From assembly GCF_900103935.1 (NCBI RefSeq), contig NZ_FNIC01000001.1, forward strand, positions 505,203-569,202: a stretch of DNA of 64,000 nucleotides, written 5' to 3'. Below the pieces are notes generated by a model, which was given only the letters and a program-made list of their open reading frames with translations, ran no database searches and was not told the origin of the DNA. Below, piece after piece: positions 27,064-36,541 of this stretch. How positions within the stretch are numbered: position 1 is the stretch's first letter; every line of letters begins with the position of its first letter. Source of the DNA: Nocardioides szechwanensis (GTDB taxonomy: Bacteria; Actinomycetota; Actinomycetes; Propionibacteriales; Nocardioidaceae). A program made the position numbers and the translations under genes.

Positions 27064-27435
27064 ATGACCCCCTGCGTCGCTCCGCCCGGTTGGCCCGCGC
27101 AGGTGCGCCCGCCGGACGCCCCCGACTGGGAGCGGACCGCGGCCAGCTGGCTGCTCGACCTGTGCCCGGCCGACTACCGCGGCTACCCCGGGCTGCGTCG
27201 CCACGTGGTGGTGCTCGCCCGCTTCGCGGTGCTGTACGTCGAGGCCGGCCAGGCGGCCTGTCGTCGCGGCCTGAGCGAGGCGCGGGCCGACCTGCGCGAG
27301 GTCGCCTCCGACGAGGTCATCGACGCCGCGATCCAGACCTTCCAGCTCGAGGAGTCGCGGCTGCTCGGCATCCGCCGGGCGGTCGGGCTGGTCGAGGAGG
27401 CGCTGCGGGGCCGGCGCTACGTCGCCCGCCTCTAG
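27064..27435 (+). CDS. Uncharacterised protein under SOS control
   Basis: The protein has 123 residues, mostly helical, with no recognised domain. Opening TPCVAPPGWPAQVRPPDAPD is followed by WERTAASWLLDLCPADYRGY and a helix-rich body ending GRRYVARL. It contains four cysteines (near residues 4, 34, 62 and one further on), not in a zinc pattern. It is a single-gene unit with a perfect SOS box directly upstream, so DNA damage should induce it. Similar conserved proteins occur in related actinobacteria as far as I can judge; no function is known. Confidence 0.7.
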   Translation: MTPCVAPPGWPAQVRPPDAPDWERTAASWLLDLCPADYRGYPGLRRHVVVLARFAVLYVEAGQAACRRGLSEARADLREVASDEVIDAAIQTFQLEESRLLGIRRAVGLVEEALRGRRYVARL

Positions 27436-27449
27436 CTGCCCTCGGAGCC

Positions 27450-28433
27450 TCAGGGCAGGGTGTCGGCCGAGCCGAGCCGCCACAGCGCGAGGCCGTGCAG
27501 CCCGCGCTGTGCCGCCAGCTCCGCACGCAGGTCCCACGAGCGGCCGTCGGACCACCAGAGCACGGTGCCGTTGGAGAGCCGCGCGCTCCACTCGCCGTAC
27601 GCCTCGTGCCACACGGCGCGGGCGCCGTCGGTCCTCACGAGCCGGCGGGCGGAGGCGACGGTGAGCGAGCGACCGGTGCCCTCCTGTGGCCAGCTGTAGC
27701 CGTAGCCGGCCACCCCGAGGTCGAGCCGGTCGGCGGGCACCGCCTGGCGGGCCGCGGCGATCGCCTGGCGCTGCCACTTCAGGGGCCCGATCGGCCCGGG
27801 CTCGGACCAGGTCGGTCCGTGCATGTCGTAGGCCATCAGCACCACGACGTCCGCGGCGCGTCCGATGGCGCGCAGCCGGTAGCCGTGGGCCCGGTAGGCC
27901 TTCAGGGTGGTCGAGGCGCTGACGTCGATCGAGACCGTCCTCTTCGGCGGCATCAGCTCCTGGAGCCGCCTCAGCAGGCGCACCAGCCCGTCGGCGTCCG
28001 CCTGGCGGACGCGCTCGAGGTCGACGTTGACGCCGTCCCAGCCCTGGCGGCGTACGAAGCCGGCGACCCGGCGCGCGACCCGGTCGGTCTTGGCCGGGCT
28101 GCGCAGCATCCGACTGGCAGCGCGCGGGTCGAAGGCCTCGAGGGCGTTGCTGTAGTTGCTCAGCAGCAGCTCGGCGCGCAGGCCCTGGTCGTCGGCGGTC
28201 CCGAGCAGGCGGCGCAGGTCGCGGTTGGGCGCCGCCACGCCCGCGCCGTCGGGGGTGATCCCGATGCCGGCGACCGTCAGGGTCGTCAGTGCGTGGGCGT
28301 TCTTCTCCACGAGCCGGTTGTAGGCGCTCCCGAGCGCGAAGCCGGTGACGTCGCTGTCGGCGCTCGCCGGGGCGGACAACCCGCCGACCAGCACCGACGC
28401 GAGCAGGGGAGCGACGAGGCGCAGCCGAGACAT
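27450..28433 (-). CDS. Secreted glycoside hydrolase, GH18-like
   Basis: The protein has 327 residues. A signal peptide spans about residues 1-25 (LRLVAPLLASVLVGGLSAPA). The GH18 catalytic strand reads WDGVNVDLERV near residue 135, with Asp and Glu in the DxxDxDxE-like position, followed by DVVVLMAYDMHGPTW near residue 195 and ending WDLRAELAAQRGLHGLALWR near residue 305. This is close to YaaH/SleL-type peptidoglycan-active GH18 proteins. Substrate is unknown. It converges with the SOS gene, 14 bases apart. Confidence 0.75.
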   Translation of the reverse strand: MSRLRLVAPLLASVLVGGLSAPASADSDVTGFALGSAYNRLVEKNAHALTTLTVAGIGITPDGAGVAAPNRDLRRLLGTADDQGLRAELLLSNYSNALEAFDPRAASRMLRSPAKTDRVARRVAGFVRRQGWDGVNVDLERVRQADADGLVRLLRRLQELMPPKRTVSIDVSASTTLKAYRAHGYRLRAIGRAADVVVLMAYDMHGPTWSEPGPIGPLKWQRQAIAAARQAVPADRLDLGVAGYGYSWPQEGTGRSLTVASARRLVRTDGARAVWHEAYGEWSARLSNGTVLWWSDGRSWDLRAELAAQRGLHGLALWRLGSADTLP

Positions 28434-28465
28434 GCGCCCACCCTGGCACGGCTAAGTGCGTTCCT

Positions 28466-28676
28466 TCACGACGTTGTTGACACGTCGGGACTCTGCCGGC
28501 GGCGCTGGCGGTACTTCACAGGGCCCTCGACTGCCTCCGCCGTGACGCCGACCTGCTCGCCAATCCACTCGTAGGCGCCCCCAGCGGCATGGAGTTGCGC
28601 TGCGATCTCGCGGCGGTGCCGAGACTCAGTGCGGGCACCGGCGCGGTCATCTGTCCACTGATGTCGTCGCGGTCAT
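28466..28676 (-). pseudogene. 5'-truncated gene fragment overlapping the WYL regulator's 3' end
   Basis: One minus-strand frame reads RTESRHRREIAAQLHAAGGA, YEWIGEQVGVTAEAVEGPVK, YRQRRR and stops at 28466. It has strong G/C at third codon positions and looks like a small helical DNA-binding region. No start codon precedes it and a TGA lies just upstream. A shorter alternative frame from ATG-28650 has no coding character. Probably the tail of a gene cut when the WYL/hydrolase pair arrived. Confidence 0.4.
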
Positions 28677-29642
28677 GGTCGATGCTGGTGTGAGGTGGGC
28701 GCCGAGGCGCTTGACGGCGTACGCGAGGTCGGCGGGTTCGATCACGCGCACGGATGTGGTGAGAGCGATGCGGGCGACCGTCATGGCCAGCCGCCCATGG
28801 TCCTCGCCACGGATCTGGATCACCGTGGCCCCGGTCGTGGTCTCGACCACCCCGTGGTCCACCCACCGGAGCACGTCAGTGAGGTCGTCGAGCTCGGCGC
28901 CCAGGGTGAGGGTGGCGACCCGCTCACGGGGGATCGAGCCAATGGCGCGGGCGACGTACGCTGCCGCGTCGCCGCCGGGGATCTCGCGGGGCGTGAAGCG
29001 ACCCGAAGTCGCCCAGGGGCGCGCGAGTCGGTCGAGCCGGAAGGTGCGCCAGTCGTCGCGGTCCCGGTCCCACGCAAGGAGGTACCATCGGCGGCCGGCC
29101 GTGACGAGCCGATGCGGCTCGACCAGGCGTCGAGTGTCGATGCCCTCGCCGGGGCGGTAGTCGAAGCGTGCTAATTCATGGTCGCGGCACGCCGCGGCAA
29201 GCGCGCTGAGCAGATCTGGGTCGACCAGGTCCTGCCCGGTGGGCGACGGCACGGACGTGACGCTGGAGTGCAGTGCCGCCACCCGCCTGCGAAGTCGATG
29301 TGGCAGCAGGCTCTCGATCTTGGTGAGGGCGCGCAGCGACGTTTCCTCCATGCCGTCGATGGCGGCGACGGCCGCAAGGCGGAGCCCCACCGCGAGCGCG
29401 ACGGCCTCGTCATCGTCGACCATGAGCGGCGGCATGTGCGCTCCGGACTCCAGGCGATATCCCCCGTACCTGCCCGAGGTGGCGGCGACGGGATAGCCGA
29501 GCTCCCGGAGACGGTCCAAGTCGCGGCGCACCGTCCGCTCGGTCACGTCGAGGCGCTCGGCGAGCTCCGCACAGCGCCAGAACCGGTGGGTCTGGAGCAG
29601 CGAGAGCAGCGTGAGCGCGCGCCCGGTGGGGTCAGCCGACAT
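28647..29642 (-). CDS. YafY-type transcriptional regulator with HTH and WYL domains
   Basis: The protein has 331 residues. An N-terminal DeoR-like winged helix (about 1-60) reads LTLLSLLQTHRFWRCAELAE, RLDVTERTVRRDLDRLRELG. The WYL domain (about 140-220) has FDYRPGEGIDTRRLVEPHRL and RRWYLLAWDRDRDDWRTFRL, and a WCX-type C-terminal region follows. WYL domains sense nucleotides or other ligands. It is divergent from the alpha/beta hydrolase gene with a 10-bp operator-like dyad between them. Confidence 0.85.
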   Translation of the reverse strand: MSADPTGRALTLLSLLQTHRFWRCAELAERLDVTERTVRRDLDRLRELGYPVAATSGRYGGYRLESGAHMPPLMVDDDEAVALAVGLRLAAVAAIDGMEETSLRALTKIESLLPHRLRRRVAALHSSVTSVPSPTGQDLVDPDLLSALAAACRDHELARFDYRPGEGIDTRRLVEPHRLVTAGRRWYLLAWDRDRDDWRTFRLDRLARPWATSGRFTPREIPGGDAAAYVARAIGSIPRERVATLTLGAELDDLTDVLRWVDHGVVETTTGATVIQIRGEDHGRLAMTVARIALTTSVRVIEPADLAYAVKRLGAHLTPASTMTATTSVDR

Positions 29643-29660
29643 GTTCCCAGTCTGCCCGGT

Positions 29661-29685
29661 ATCGCGGACAGTTCCTGTCCGCGAT
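29661..29685. promoter_or_regulatory. Operator-like inverted repeat between the WYL regulator and hydrolase genes
   Basis: ATCGCGGACA-GTTCC-TGTCCGCGAT, a perfect 10-bp dyad. It sits 19 bases from the regulator's ATG and 69 from the hydrolase GTG, a natural place for control of both. Confidence 0.6.
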
Positions 29686-29753
29686 GGCTTCTACGGTCAC
29701 ATCGACCGACCGCCACACCGCGCGCATCGGCACGTCACTGAAAGGACAACGCA

Positions 29754-30707
29754 GTGTCAGACACCATCGACTTTGCCCAACCGAGCATGATCGCCGTCAA
29801 CGGCATTGAGCTCGAAGTCTTCGAGGCCGGGCAGGAGAACGTCGGCAATCCCATCATCCTCTGCCACGGCTGGCCGGAGCTGGCCTTCTCGTGGCGCCAT
29901 CAGATGGGTGCGCTCGCCGACGCCGGCTACCACGTCATCGCCCCCAACCAGCGCGGCTACGGCAAGTCGTCCCGCCCCGCCGAGGTCTCCGACTACGACA
30001 TCTCGCATCTCTGCGGCGACCTCGTCGGCCTCCTGGATCACTTCGGATACGAGGACGCCACGTTCGTGGGCCACGACTGGGGCGCAAACGTGGTGTGGAG
30101 CGCAGCCGTGCTGCATCCCACCCGGGTGAACAAGGTGATCGCGCTCAGCGTGCCGTACATGGAGCGCGGTGAGGTGCCACCCCTCGCGTTCATCGAGGCG
30201 ATCGTCGGCAGCGACTCCTACTTCGTCCACTTCAACCGCCAGCCCGGGGTGGCCGACGCCGTGTTCGACGCGAACGCGCGCCAGTTCCTGTGCAACCTCT
30301 ACCGCAAGAACGAGCCCGCGGCCGAGCCGGAGCCGGGCATGCCGCTGATCAACCTCGCACACGCCGAGACTCCACGCGGCGACCCTGTGATGAGCGACGG
30401 CGAGCTGGCGGTGTTCGTTGACGCGTTCGAGGCGTCGGGCTTCACTCCCAGCGTGAACTGGTACCGCAACGTGGACCGCAACTGGGAGCTGATGGAAGAT
30501 GTCGACCCGATTGTCCGCCAGCAGGCGCTGATGATCTACGGCGCACGTGACACGGTCATGAGGGCGCCGAACCTTGAGGCGTTCGTACCGCGCGTCGAGG
30601 TCGTGGAGCTGAACTGTGGCCACTGGATCCAGCAGGAGCTGCCGGAAGCGGCCACTCGCCTGATTCTCGAATGGCTCCAGCGGCAGGATGTCGCCGACAA
30701 GTCGTAA
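29754..30707 (+). CDS. Alpha/beta hydrolase, epoxide hydrolase-like
   Basis: The protein has 317 residues from a GTG behind AAAGGACA. Motifs of the epoxide hydrolase branch are present: oxyanion motif CHGWPELAFSWRHQ near residue 38, APNQRGYGKSSRP, nucleophile Asp in TFVGHDWGANVVW near residue 106, acid Asp in YGARDTVM, and catalytic His in LNCGHWIQQELPE near residue 290. An Asp nucleophile points to an epoxide hydrolase or haloalkane dehalogenase-like enzyme, not an esterase. The divergent WYL regulator probably controls it. Confidence 0.85.
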   Translation: MSDTIDFAQPSMIAVNGIELEVFEAGQENVGNPIILCHGWPELAFSWRHQMGALADAGYHVIAPNQRGYGKSSRPAEVSDYDISHLCGDLVGLLDHFGYEDATFVGHDWGANVVWSAAVLHPTRVNKVIALSVPYMERGEVPPLAFIEAIVGSDSYFVHFNRQPGVADAVFDANARQFLCNLYRKNEPAAEPEPGMPLINLAHAETPRGDPVMSDGELAVFVDAFEASGFTPSVNWYRNVDRNWELMEDVDPIVRQQALMIYGARDTVMRAPNLEAFVPRVEVVELNCGHWIQQELPEAATRLILEWLQRQDVADKS

Positions 30708-30802
30708 CCGGATTCGGCGGGCATCGGCACTCGCCTCGGTGTCCTCGGATACGAGTCCACGCTGTTCGATCTGCTGTGAACAACCTCATGAAGAGGAACA
30801 GC

Positions 30803-30808
30803 TAGCCT
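30803..30808 (+). promoter_or_regulatory. -10 box TAGCCT, leaderless start of NUDIX gene
   Basis: TAGCCT lies six bases before the ATG at 30815. Confidence 0.4.
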
Positions 30809-30814
30809 CACCGG

Positions 30815-31237
30815 ATGCATCACTTCGCGAGCGTCGCCCTGGTCGACCGTCGTGGCTGGGTCCTGCTCCAGGAGCGCGACGGTCACCCGCGGATCGACCC
30901 TGAGAAGTGGGGCTTTCCCGGCGGGCACCGCGAGGCCGGCGAGAGCTACGAGCAGACCGCCTACCGCGAGCTGGCCGAGGAGACAGGGGTCCGGCTCGCG
31001 CTCGGCACCCTCGAGCTGTACGGCGAGTTCCAGTTCTTCAGCGAGGCGTGCGGGGAGACCGACGCGTTCCAGCTCTTCGTGGCCGGCACCGACGTCACCG
31101 AGGTCGAGTGCCACGAAGGGCGGCAGATGGTCTTCGTGGACCCCGAGGTCGCGGTCGGGCTCGACCTGACGGTCTCGGCGCGCCTGGTGCTGGCGAACTT
31201 CCTTGTCTCGCCGTTGTACGCGAGGGTGTGCGCATGA
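30815..31237 (+). CDS. NUDIX hydrolase
   Basis: The protein has 140 residues. The Nudix box is complete: GGHREAGESYEQTAYRELAE followed by ETGV (about residues 35-58), giving the REXXEE metal site. It hydrolyses a nucleoside-diphosphate derivative that cannot be named from sequence. Its stop overlaps the ATG of the SMP-30-like gene. Confidence 0.85.
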   Translation: MHHFASVALVDRRGWVLLQERDGHPRIDPEKWGFPGGHREAGESYEQTAYRELAEETGVRLALGTLELYGEFQFFSEACGETDAFQLFVAGTDVTEVECHEGRQMVFVDPEVAVGLDLTVSARLVLANFLVSPLYARVCA

Positions 31238-32169
31238 CCTTCTCAGTGATCCCCGTGCCCGGCTCCGGCGCCGAGGACGTGGTGGTGGCGACCAGCGGTC
31301 CCGACGAAGGTGCGGTCTTCACCGGCACCGAGGACGGCGCGATCTTCCGGGTCAGCCACGACGGCCGCAAGGTCGACCGGGTCGCCGACACCGGTGGACG
31401 GCCCCTCGGCATCGAGCTCGACGTCGACGGCCGGCTGCTGGTCTGCGACGCCCGCCGCGGCCTGCTGCGGGTCGACACCGCCAGCGGAGCCGTCGAGGCG
31501 GTCACCGACAGCGTCAACGGCACCAAGATGGTCTTCTGCAACAACGCGGCCGTGGCCTCCGACGGCACCGTGTGGTTCTCCGACTCCTCCACGAAGTACG
31601 GCATCGACCAGTGGAAGGACGACTTCGTCCAGAACACCCGCACCGGTCGGCTGATGAAGCTCTCGACCGACGGCACCATCGAGGTGGTCCTCGACGGGCT
31701 GGCCTTCGCCAACGGCGTCGCGCTGTCGGCCGCCGAGGACTTCGTCTGCGTTGCCGAGACCGGCGCGCGGACCGTCGTACGCCGCTGGCTCACCGGCAAC
31801 CGCGCCGGGATGCGTGACCTGCTCTGCCAGGGCCTGCCCGGCTATCCCGACAACATCGCGCGCGGCACCGACGGCTTGATCTGGATCACCATCGCCAGCC
31901 CGATCGACCCGCTGGTGGAACGGCTGCAGACCGGTCCGATGCCGTTGCGCAAGCTGGTGACCAAGATCCCCGAGCGGCTGCAGCCCAAGCCCAAGCAGAC
32001 CGTCCGGGTCCAGGCCTACGACGAGACCGGCGTGCTCGTGCACGACATCGACGTGCGGCCCGCCGACCACGGCGCGGCGTACCACATGGTCACCGGAGTG
32101 CGCGAGCACGACGGCCGCGTGTGGATGGGGAGCCTCCACGAGCCGGCCGTGGCCGTGCTGGATCGGTGA
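31234..32169 (+). CDS. SMP-30/strictosidine synthase-like beta-propeller protein
   Basis: The protein has 311 residues. The propeller reads [60 protein letters not shown] and [20 protein letters not shown]; the last two are the conserved strictosidine-synthase blades with metal-binding Asn and Asp. Such proteins are often calcium-dependent lactonases or esterases. It overlaps the NUDIX gene by four bases and ends 29 bases before dxs. Confidence 0.8.
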   Translation: MTFSVIPVPGSGAEDVVVATSGPDEGAVFTGTEDGAIFRVSHDGRKVDRVADTGGRPLGIELDVDGRLLVCDARRGLLRVDTASGAVEAVTDSVNGTKMVFCNNAAVASDGTVWFSDSSTKYGIDQWKDDFVQNTRTGRLMKLSTDGTIEVVLDGLAFANGVALSAAEDFVCVAETGARTVVRRWLTGNRAGMRDLLCQGLPGYPDNIARGTDGLIWITIASPIDPLVERLQTGPMPLRKLVTKIPERLQPKPKQTVRVQAYDETGVLVHDIDVRPADHGAAYHMVTGVREHDGRVWMGSLHEPAVAVLDR

Positions 32170-32185
32170 CCGGACCCGCAACCCG

Positions 32186-32191
32186 TAAACT
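32186..32191 (+). promoter_or_regulatory. -10 box TAAACT for dxs
   Basis: TAAACT lies seven bases before the ATG at 32199, suggesting a leaderless transcript that starts separately from the upstream pair. Confidence 0.4.
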
Positions 32192-32198
32192 CGCCGAC

Positions 32199-34103
32199 AT
32201 GAGTGTCCTCGAGTCGATCGCCGGGCCGCGCGACCTGCGTGGCCTGTCCGACGACCAGCTGACGACGCTGGCCGCGGAGATCCGTGACCTGCTCGTCCGG
32301 TCGTGCTCGCGGGTCGGCGGCCACCTCGGCCCCAACCTGGGCGTCGTCGAGCTCACGCTCGCGATCCACCGTGTCTTCGACTCGCCGCGCGACCGGGTGG
32401 TCTTCGACACCGGCCACCAGGCCTACGTCCACAAGATGCTCACCGGGCGCGCCGAGGACTTCTCCGGGCTGCGCACCGAGGGCGGCCTCAGCGGCTACCC
32501 GAGCCAGACCGAGTCTCCCCACGACATCGTCGAGAACTCCCACGCGTCCACCGCGCTGAGCTACGCCGACGGCATCGCCAAGGCCTACGCCATCCGTGGC
32601 GAGGACCGCCACACGGTCGCCGTGATCGGCGACGGCGCCCTCACCGGCGGCATGGCCTGGGAGGCCCTCAACAACATCGCGATCGCCCGCGACTCCCGCC
32701 TGGTGATCGTGGTCAACGACAACGGCCGCTCCTACACACCCACCATCGGCGGCCTCGCGACCGCGCTCACCGCGCTGCGGACCAACCCGCGCTACGAGCA
32801 GGTGCTCGACCAGGTGAAGCGGCGCCTCAACGCGGTCCCCGGCGTCGGCCCCGCGGCGTACGACGCCCTCCACGCGGTCAAGAAGGGCCTCAAGGACGCG
32901 CTGGCGCCCCAGGGTCTCTTCGAGGACCTCGGGCTCAAGTACGTCGGTCCGGTCGACGGCCACGACCTCCAGGCCATGGAGCACGCGCTGGCGCAGGCCA
33001 AGCGCTTCGGAGGTCCGGTGATCGTCCACGCGCTCACCCACAAGGGGTTCGGCTACGACGCGGCAGAGCGGCACGAGGCCGACCAGTTCCACTCGCCCCA
33101 GCCGTTCGACATCGAGACCGGCGAGGAGAAGGTCCGCGGCCAGATCTGGACCGACGTCTTCTCCGACGAGATGCTCCAGATCGGCGCCCGCCGCAAGGAC
33201 GTCGTCGCGATGACGGCGGCGATGATGCACCCGGTGGGCCTCGACGCCTTCCAGGCGCGGTTCCCCGAGCGCACCTTCGACGTCGGGATCGCCGAGCAGC
33301 ACGCCGCGACGTCGGCGGCCGGCCTCGCGATCGGCGGTCTGCACCCGGTGGTCGCGATCTACGCGACCTTCCTCAACCGTGCCTTCGACCAGGTCCTGAT
33401 GGACGTCGCACTGCACAAGTGCGGCGTCACGTTCGTGCTCGACCGGGCCGGCGTCACCGGTGACGACGGCGCCAGCCACAACGGCATGTGGGACATGTCG
33501 ATCCTCCAGGTCGTGCCTGGGCTCCGGCTGGCCGCGCCGCGCGACGCGACCCGCCTGCGTGAGCTGCTCAACGAGGCCGTCGAGGTCAGCGACGCACCGA
33601 CCGTGGTCCGGTTCCCCAAGGGCCCGCCGCCCACCGACATCCCGACCCACACCAAGGCCGGCGGTGCCGACGTCCTGGTCCGACGCGGTCCGCTGGACGT
33701 GCTCGTCGTGGCCGTGGGCTCGATGGCGACCGTGGCGGTCGACGTGGCCGAACGCCTCGACGCGCAGGGGATCGGCGTCACCGTCGTCGACCCGCGCTGG
33801 GTCAAGCCGGTCGATCCCGCGATCGTCGAGCTGGCCGGACAGCACCGGCTGGTCGTGAGCGTGGAGGACAACGGCCGGATCGGCGGCTGCGGGGCGGTGC
33901 TCCTGCAGGCGCTCAACGACGCCGGGGTCACCACGCCTTACCGCCTGCACGGGATCCCGCAGGAGTTCCTCGGCCACGCCAAGCGGGCCGCGATCCTCGA
34001 GCGGGTCGGCCTCGACGCGCAGTCGCTGGCCCGCGGGATCGTCGAAGACATGACGGCCCTCACCGAGGGCAGAGCCGTGGTCGATGTCGACCATCGCGGC
34101 TGA
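32199..34103 (+). CDS. dxs: 1-deoxy-D-xylulose-5-phosphate synthase
   Basis: The protein has 634 residues; it condenses pyruvate with glyceraldehyde-3-phosphate, the first step of the MEP isoprenoid pathway. It has the thiamine-diphosphate fold: [18 protein letters not shown] near residue 40, the cofactor/Mg motif [16 protein letters not shown] near 145, [15 protein letters not shown], and the transketolase-type second domain with [15 protein letters not shown] (catalytic Glu) and [18 protein letters not shown] near 415. A C-terminal transketolase domain follows. The next gene starts 20 bases before its stop. Confidence 0.95.
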   Translation: MSVLESIAGPRDLRGLSDDQLTTLAAEIRDLLVRSCSRVGGHLGPNLGVVELTLAIHRVFDSPRDRVVFDTGHQAYVHKMLTGRAEDFSGLRTEGGLSGYPSQTESPHDIVENSHASTALSYADGIAKAYAIRGEDRHTVAVIGDGALTGGMAWEALNNIAIARDSRLVIVVNDNGRSYTPTIGGLATALTALRTNPRYEQVLDQVKRRLNAVPGVGPAAYDALHAVKKGLKDALAPQGLFEDLGLKYVGPVDGHDLQAMEHALAQAKRFGGPVIVHALTHKGFGYDAAERHEADQFHSPQPFDIETGEEKVRGQIWTDVFSDEMLQIGARRKDVVAMTAAMMHPVGLDAFQARFPERTFDVGIAEQHAATSAAGLAIGGLHPVVAIYATFLNRAFDQVLMDVALHKCGVTFVLDRAGVTGDDGASHNGMWDMSILQVVPGLRLAAPRDATRLRELLNEAVEVSDAPTVVRFPKGPPPTDIPTHTKAGGADVLVRRGPLDVLVVAVGSMATVAVDVAERLDAQGIGVTVVDPRWVKPVDPAIVELAGQHRLVVSVEDNGRIGGCGAVLLQALNDAGVTTPYRLHGIPQEFLGHAKRAAILERVGLDAQSLARGIVEDMTALTEGRAVVDVDHRG

Positions 34104-35469
34104 GCGTCCTGGGGAGGAACGCTCAGCCATCAAGAGTCTCGCTCTCGGGATCGTGTGCTGCCTGGCGCTCGCCGGGTGCTCCGAGCCGCTCACCAACGAC
34201 CCCCCACCGCCCGACGACGGCGCCTCCTCGGCGCTGCCGTCCACTGCCGCCGTACCGCCCGACCTGCTCCAGGCGTTCCGGCGACTCCTGGACCGACGCG
34301 CCGCCGCCCTGCTCGAGGGCGACGCGGTCGCCTTCCGCGCCGGGATCGCGAAGGGCAACCCCGACTTCGTCGCGCAGCAGCTCGACTACCTCGACAGCCT
34401 GAGCCAGCTGCCGCTGGGGGAGCTCACCTACGAGGTCGACCGGGGGAGCCTGCTGCGCCAGGGCGACGACTACTGGGTCGCCGTCGACCTGGGGCTCCAG
34501 CTCGAGGGCTACGACGCCGTCCCGGTGCACGCCCCCGACCGCTACCGGTTCTCCCCGTCGCGGCGCGACCCGGAGCGTTTCGTGCTGAGCTCCGTGACCG
34601 ATGCGGAGTGGGAGGAGCGCAACGACGTGCAGCCCCAGCCCTGGGACCTCGGACGGATCGAGGTGCGCGAGGGCGTAGGGGTGCTGGGGATCTTCGACGA
34701 GGGGAGCCTCGGGGCGTCGGAGCGGCTGGTGTCGTCGGTGGAGCGTGGGGTCTCCGACGTCAGGGCGCTGGTGCCGTACCCGTGGGACGCCTCGGTGGTG
34801 GTCTACGCGCTGTCCGACCCGGAGTTCCTCGGCACCGTCGACGACCTGCCCGGCGGTGATCCCGAGACCCTCGACGGCGTCAGCTTCCCGGTGCCGGCGG
34901 GTCCGGGCAGCGAGGAGCTCGCCTCGACGAGGTTCGTGCTCAACCCGCGGATGCTGGGCCGGGCCGGCCCGGAGCGCGACCGCCTGGTGCGCCACGAGCT
35001 CACCCACGTCGCCATGGCCGGCCACGACACGCATGCCCCGGTGTGGCTGAGCGAGGGGCTCGCCGAGTACGTCTCGGTCCGCCCGATGGCGCCCGAGGAC
35101 CGGCGCGTCGACCAGGCCGCGATCGACCTGGCCGAGGCCGGCGTCGACGCCCTGCCCGAGGACTCGACGTTCAACGACGCCGGCTCCGCCGCCAACTACG
35201 GCCTCGCCTGGTGGGCGTGCGAGTACGTCGCGGCCACCTACGGCGAGTCCGCGCTGTGGTCGCTGCTCGACTACGTCAACGTGCCCGGCTCCGACCCCGG
35301 CAAGCGGATGCAGATGGCGATCGGGCTCAACTCCCGGCAGTTGGCGCGCAAGGGCGCCCGGCTGCTGATCGCGACCTTCGACCCGGAGTTTCTCGAGCCC
35401 ACCCCCAGCCCGAGTCCCACGCCGACCCCGACGCCGACCGGCTCGCCCAGCGCCTCCCCGGCGGGGTGA
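34084..35469 (+). CDS. Lipoprotein zinc metalloprotease (gluzincin, HEXXH)
   Basis: The protein has 461 residues. A lipoprotein signal ends in the lipobox LALAGC near residue 32. The C-terminal half holds [20 protein letters not shown] with the HELTH zinc-binding pair near residue 305, and [13 protein letters not shown] with the third ligand Glu about 25 residues on, as in peptidase MA-like gluzincins. The tail is Pro/Thr/Ser-rich ([17 protein letters not shown]), perhaps for wall attachment. An extracytoplasmic, membrane-tethered location is inferred. It overlaps the 3' end of dxs by 20 bases. Confidence 0.8.
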   Translation: MSTIAAERPGEERSAIKSLALGIVCCLALAGCSEPLTNDPPPPDDGASSALPSTAAVPPDLLQAFRRLLDRRAAALLEGDAVAFRAGIAKGNPDFVAQQLDYLDSLSQLPLGELTYEVDRGSLLRQGDDYWVAVDLGLQLEGYDAVPVHAPDRYRFSPSRRDPERFVLSSVTDAEWEERNDVQPQPWDLGRIEVREGVGVLGIFDEGSLGASERLVSSVERGVSDVRALVPYPWDASVVVYALSDPEFLGTVDDLPGGDPETLDGVSFPVPAGPGSEELASTRFVLNPRMLGRAGPERDRLVRHELTHVAMAGHDTHAPVWLSEGLAEYVSVRPMAPEDRRVDQAAIDLAEAGVDALPEDSTFNDAGSAANYGLAWWACEYVAATYGESALWSLLDYVNVPGSDPGKRMQMAIGLNSRQLARKGARLLIATFDPEFLEPTPSPSPTPTPTPTGSPSASPAG

Positions 35470-35575
35470 CAGCTGGCTAGTAGTGGGCTGGCGGTGTGCC
35501 GATAGTGGCCGGGGCGCCGGTGTGGGTGGTGTCACGCCGAGCACGGTCCGCCGTACGACGCGACCGGGGTGGGCA

Positions 35576-35581
35576 TATCGT
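35576..35581 (+). promoter_or_regulatory. -10 box TATCGT, leaderless start of the PAC2 gene
   Basis: TATCGT lies six bases before the GTG at 35588. Confidence 0.45.
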
Positions 35582-35587
35582 TCCCCC

Positions 35588-36541
35588 GTGACCCCCGAAC
35601 CCCGACTCGTCCACATCGTCGACGATGTCCCCGAGCTCGACGAGACGTCGGACCTGACCATGGTCGCGGTCCTCGACGGGTTCCTCGACGCCGGGAACGC
35701 CGCGGCGATCGCGAGCCGGTTCCTCGTGCAGCTGACCGAGGGCCGTGAGGGCAAGGGCGCCGGGCCGGTCGTGGCGACCTTCGACGTCGACCAGTTCCAC
35801 GACTACCGCGCCCGTCGGCCGGCGATGTCGTTCGTGCGTGACCACTACGAGGCCTACGACGCGCCGCGGCTCGTCGTACGCCTGCTCCACGACTCCGGCG
35901 GCACGCCCTACCTGCTCCTGCAGGGGCCGGAGCCGGACAACCGCTGGGAGGCCTTCGCCCGGGCCGTGCGCGCGGTCGTCGAGCGCTTCGGCGTCACCCG
36001 CGTGGTGAGCATGGGCTCGGTGCCGATGGCGGTGCCGCACACGCGTCCGGTCGCGATCACCCACCACGCCAGCCGCCCTGAGCTGCTGACCGGCGAGAGC
36101 CCGTGGCGCGGCGAGCTGCGGATCCCGAGCAGCGCGCAGTCCCTGCTCGAGGTGCGGCTGGGGGAGTGGGACCACGACGCCCTCGGCTTCGTCGCGCACA
36201 TCCCGCACTACCTCGCACAGATGGACTATCCGCGGGCCGCGCTCGCGCTGCTCGAGAACGTCGAGCGGGCCGGTCGGCTCACGCTCGACCTGTCCGACGT
36301 ACGCAGCGAGGCCGACGAGCGCGAGGACGAGATCGCGCGCTACCTGTCGGCCAACGAGGAGGTCGCCGAGGTCGTCGACGCGCTCGAGCGGCAGTACGAC
36401 TCGTTCGAGCTGGCCGAGGAGTCCGGCAACAGCCTGCTCGCCGCAGACGAGCCACTGCCGACGGGTGAAGAGATCGGGCAGCAGTTCGAGCAGTTCCTCG
36501 CCGGGCTCGAGGGTCCCGACGACCAACCGGGCGCCCCCTAG
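35588..36541 (+). CDS. PAC2 family protein
   Basis: The protein has 317 residues of the PAC2 (proteasome assembly chaperone-like) family: MVAVLDGFLDAGNAAAIASR near residue 25, FDVDQFHDYRARRPAM near 65, PYLLLQGPEPDNRWEAF near 110 and ALGFVAHIPHYLAQMDYP near 200. The C-terminal 60 residues are acidic and Glu-rich. The bacterial role is not established, though linkage to proteasome biology has been proposed for actinobacteria. Its stop overlaps the GTG of the first thioesterase gene. Confidence 0.85.
   Translation: MTPEPRLVHIVDDVPELDETSDLTMVAVLDGFLDAGNAAAIASRFLVQLTEGREGKGAGPVVATFDVDQFHDYRARRPAMSFVRDHYEAYDAPRLVVRLLHDSGGTPYLLLQGPEPDNRWEAFARAVRAVVERFGVTRVVSMGSVPMAVPHTRPVAITHHASRPELLTGESPWRGELRIPSSAQSLLEVRLGEWDHDALGFVAHIPHYLAQMDYPRAALALLENVERAGRLTLDLSDVRSEADEREDEIARYLSANEEVAEVVDALERQYDSFELAEESGNSLLAADEPLPTGEEIGQQFEQFLAGLEGPDDQPGAP

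Noticed and set aside
32016..34358. A 780-codon minus-strand frame opposite dxs
   Set aside because: Antisense of the Dxs sequence; no motif or sensible composition.
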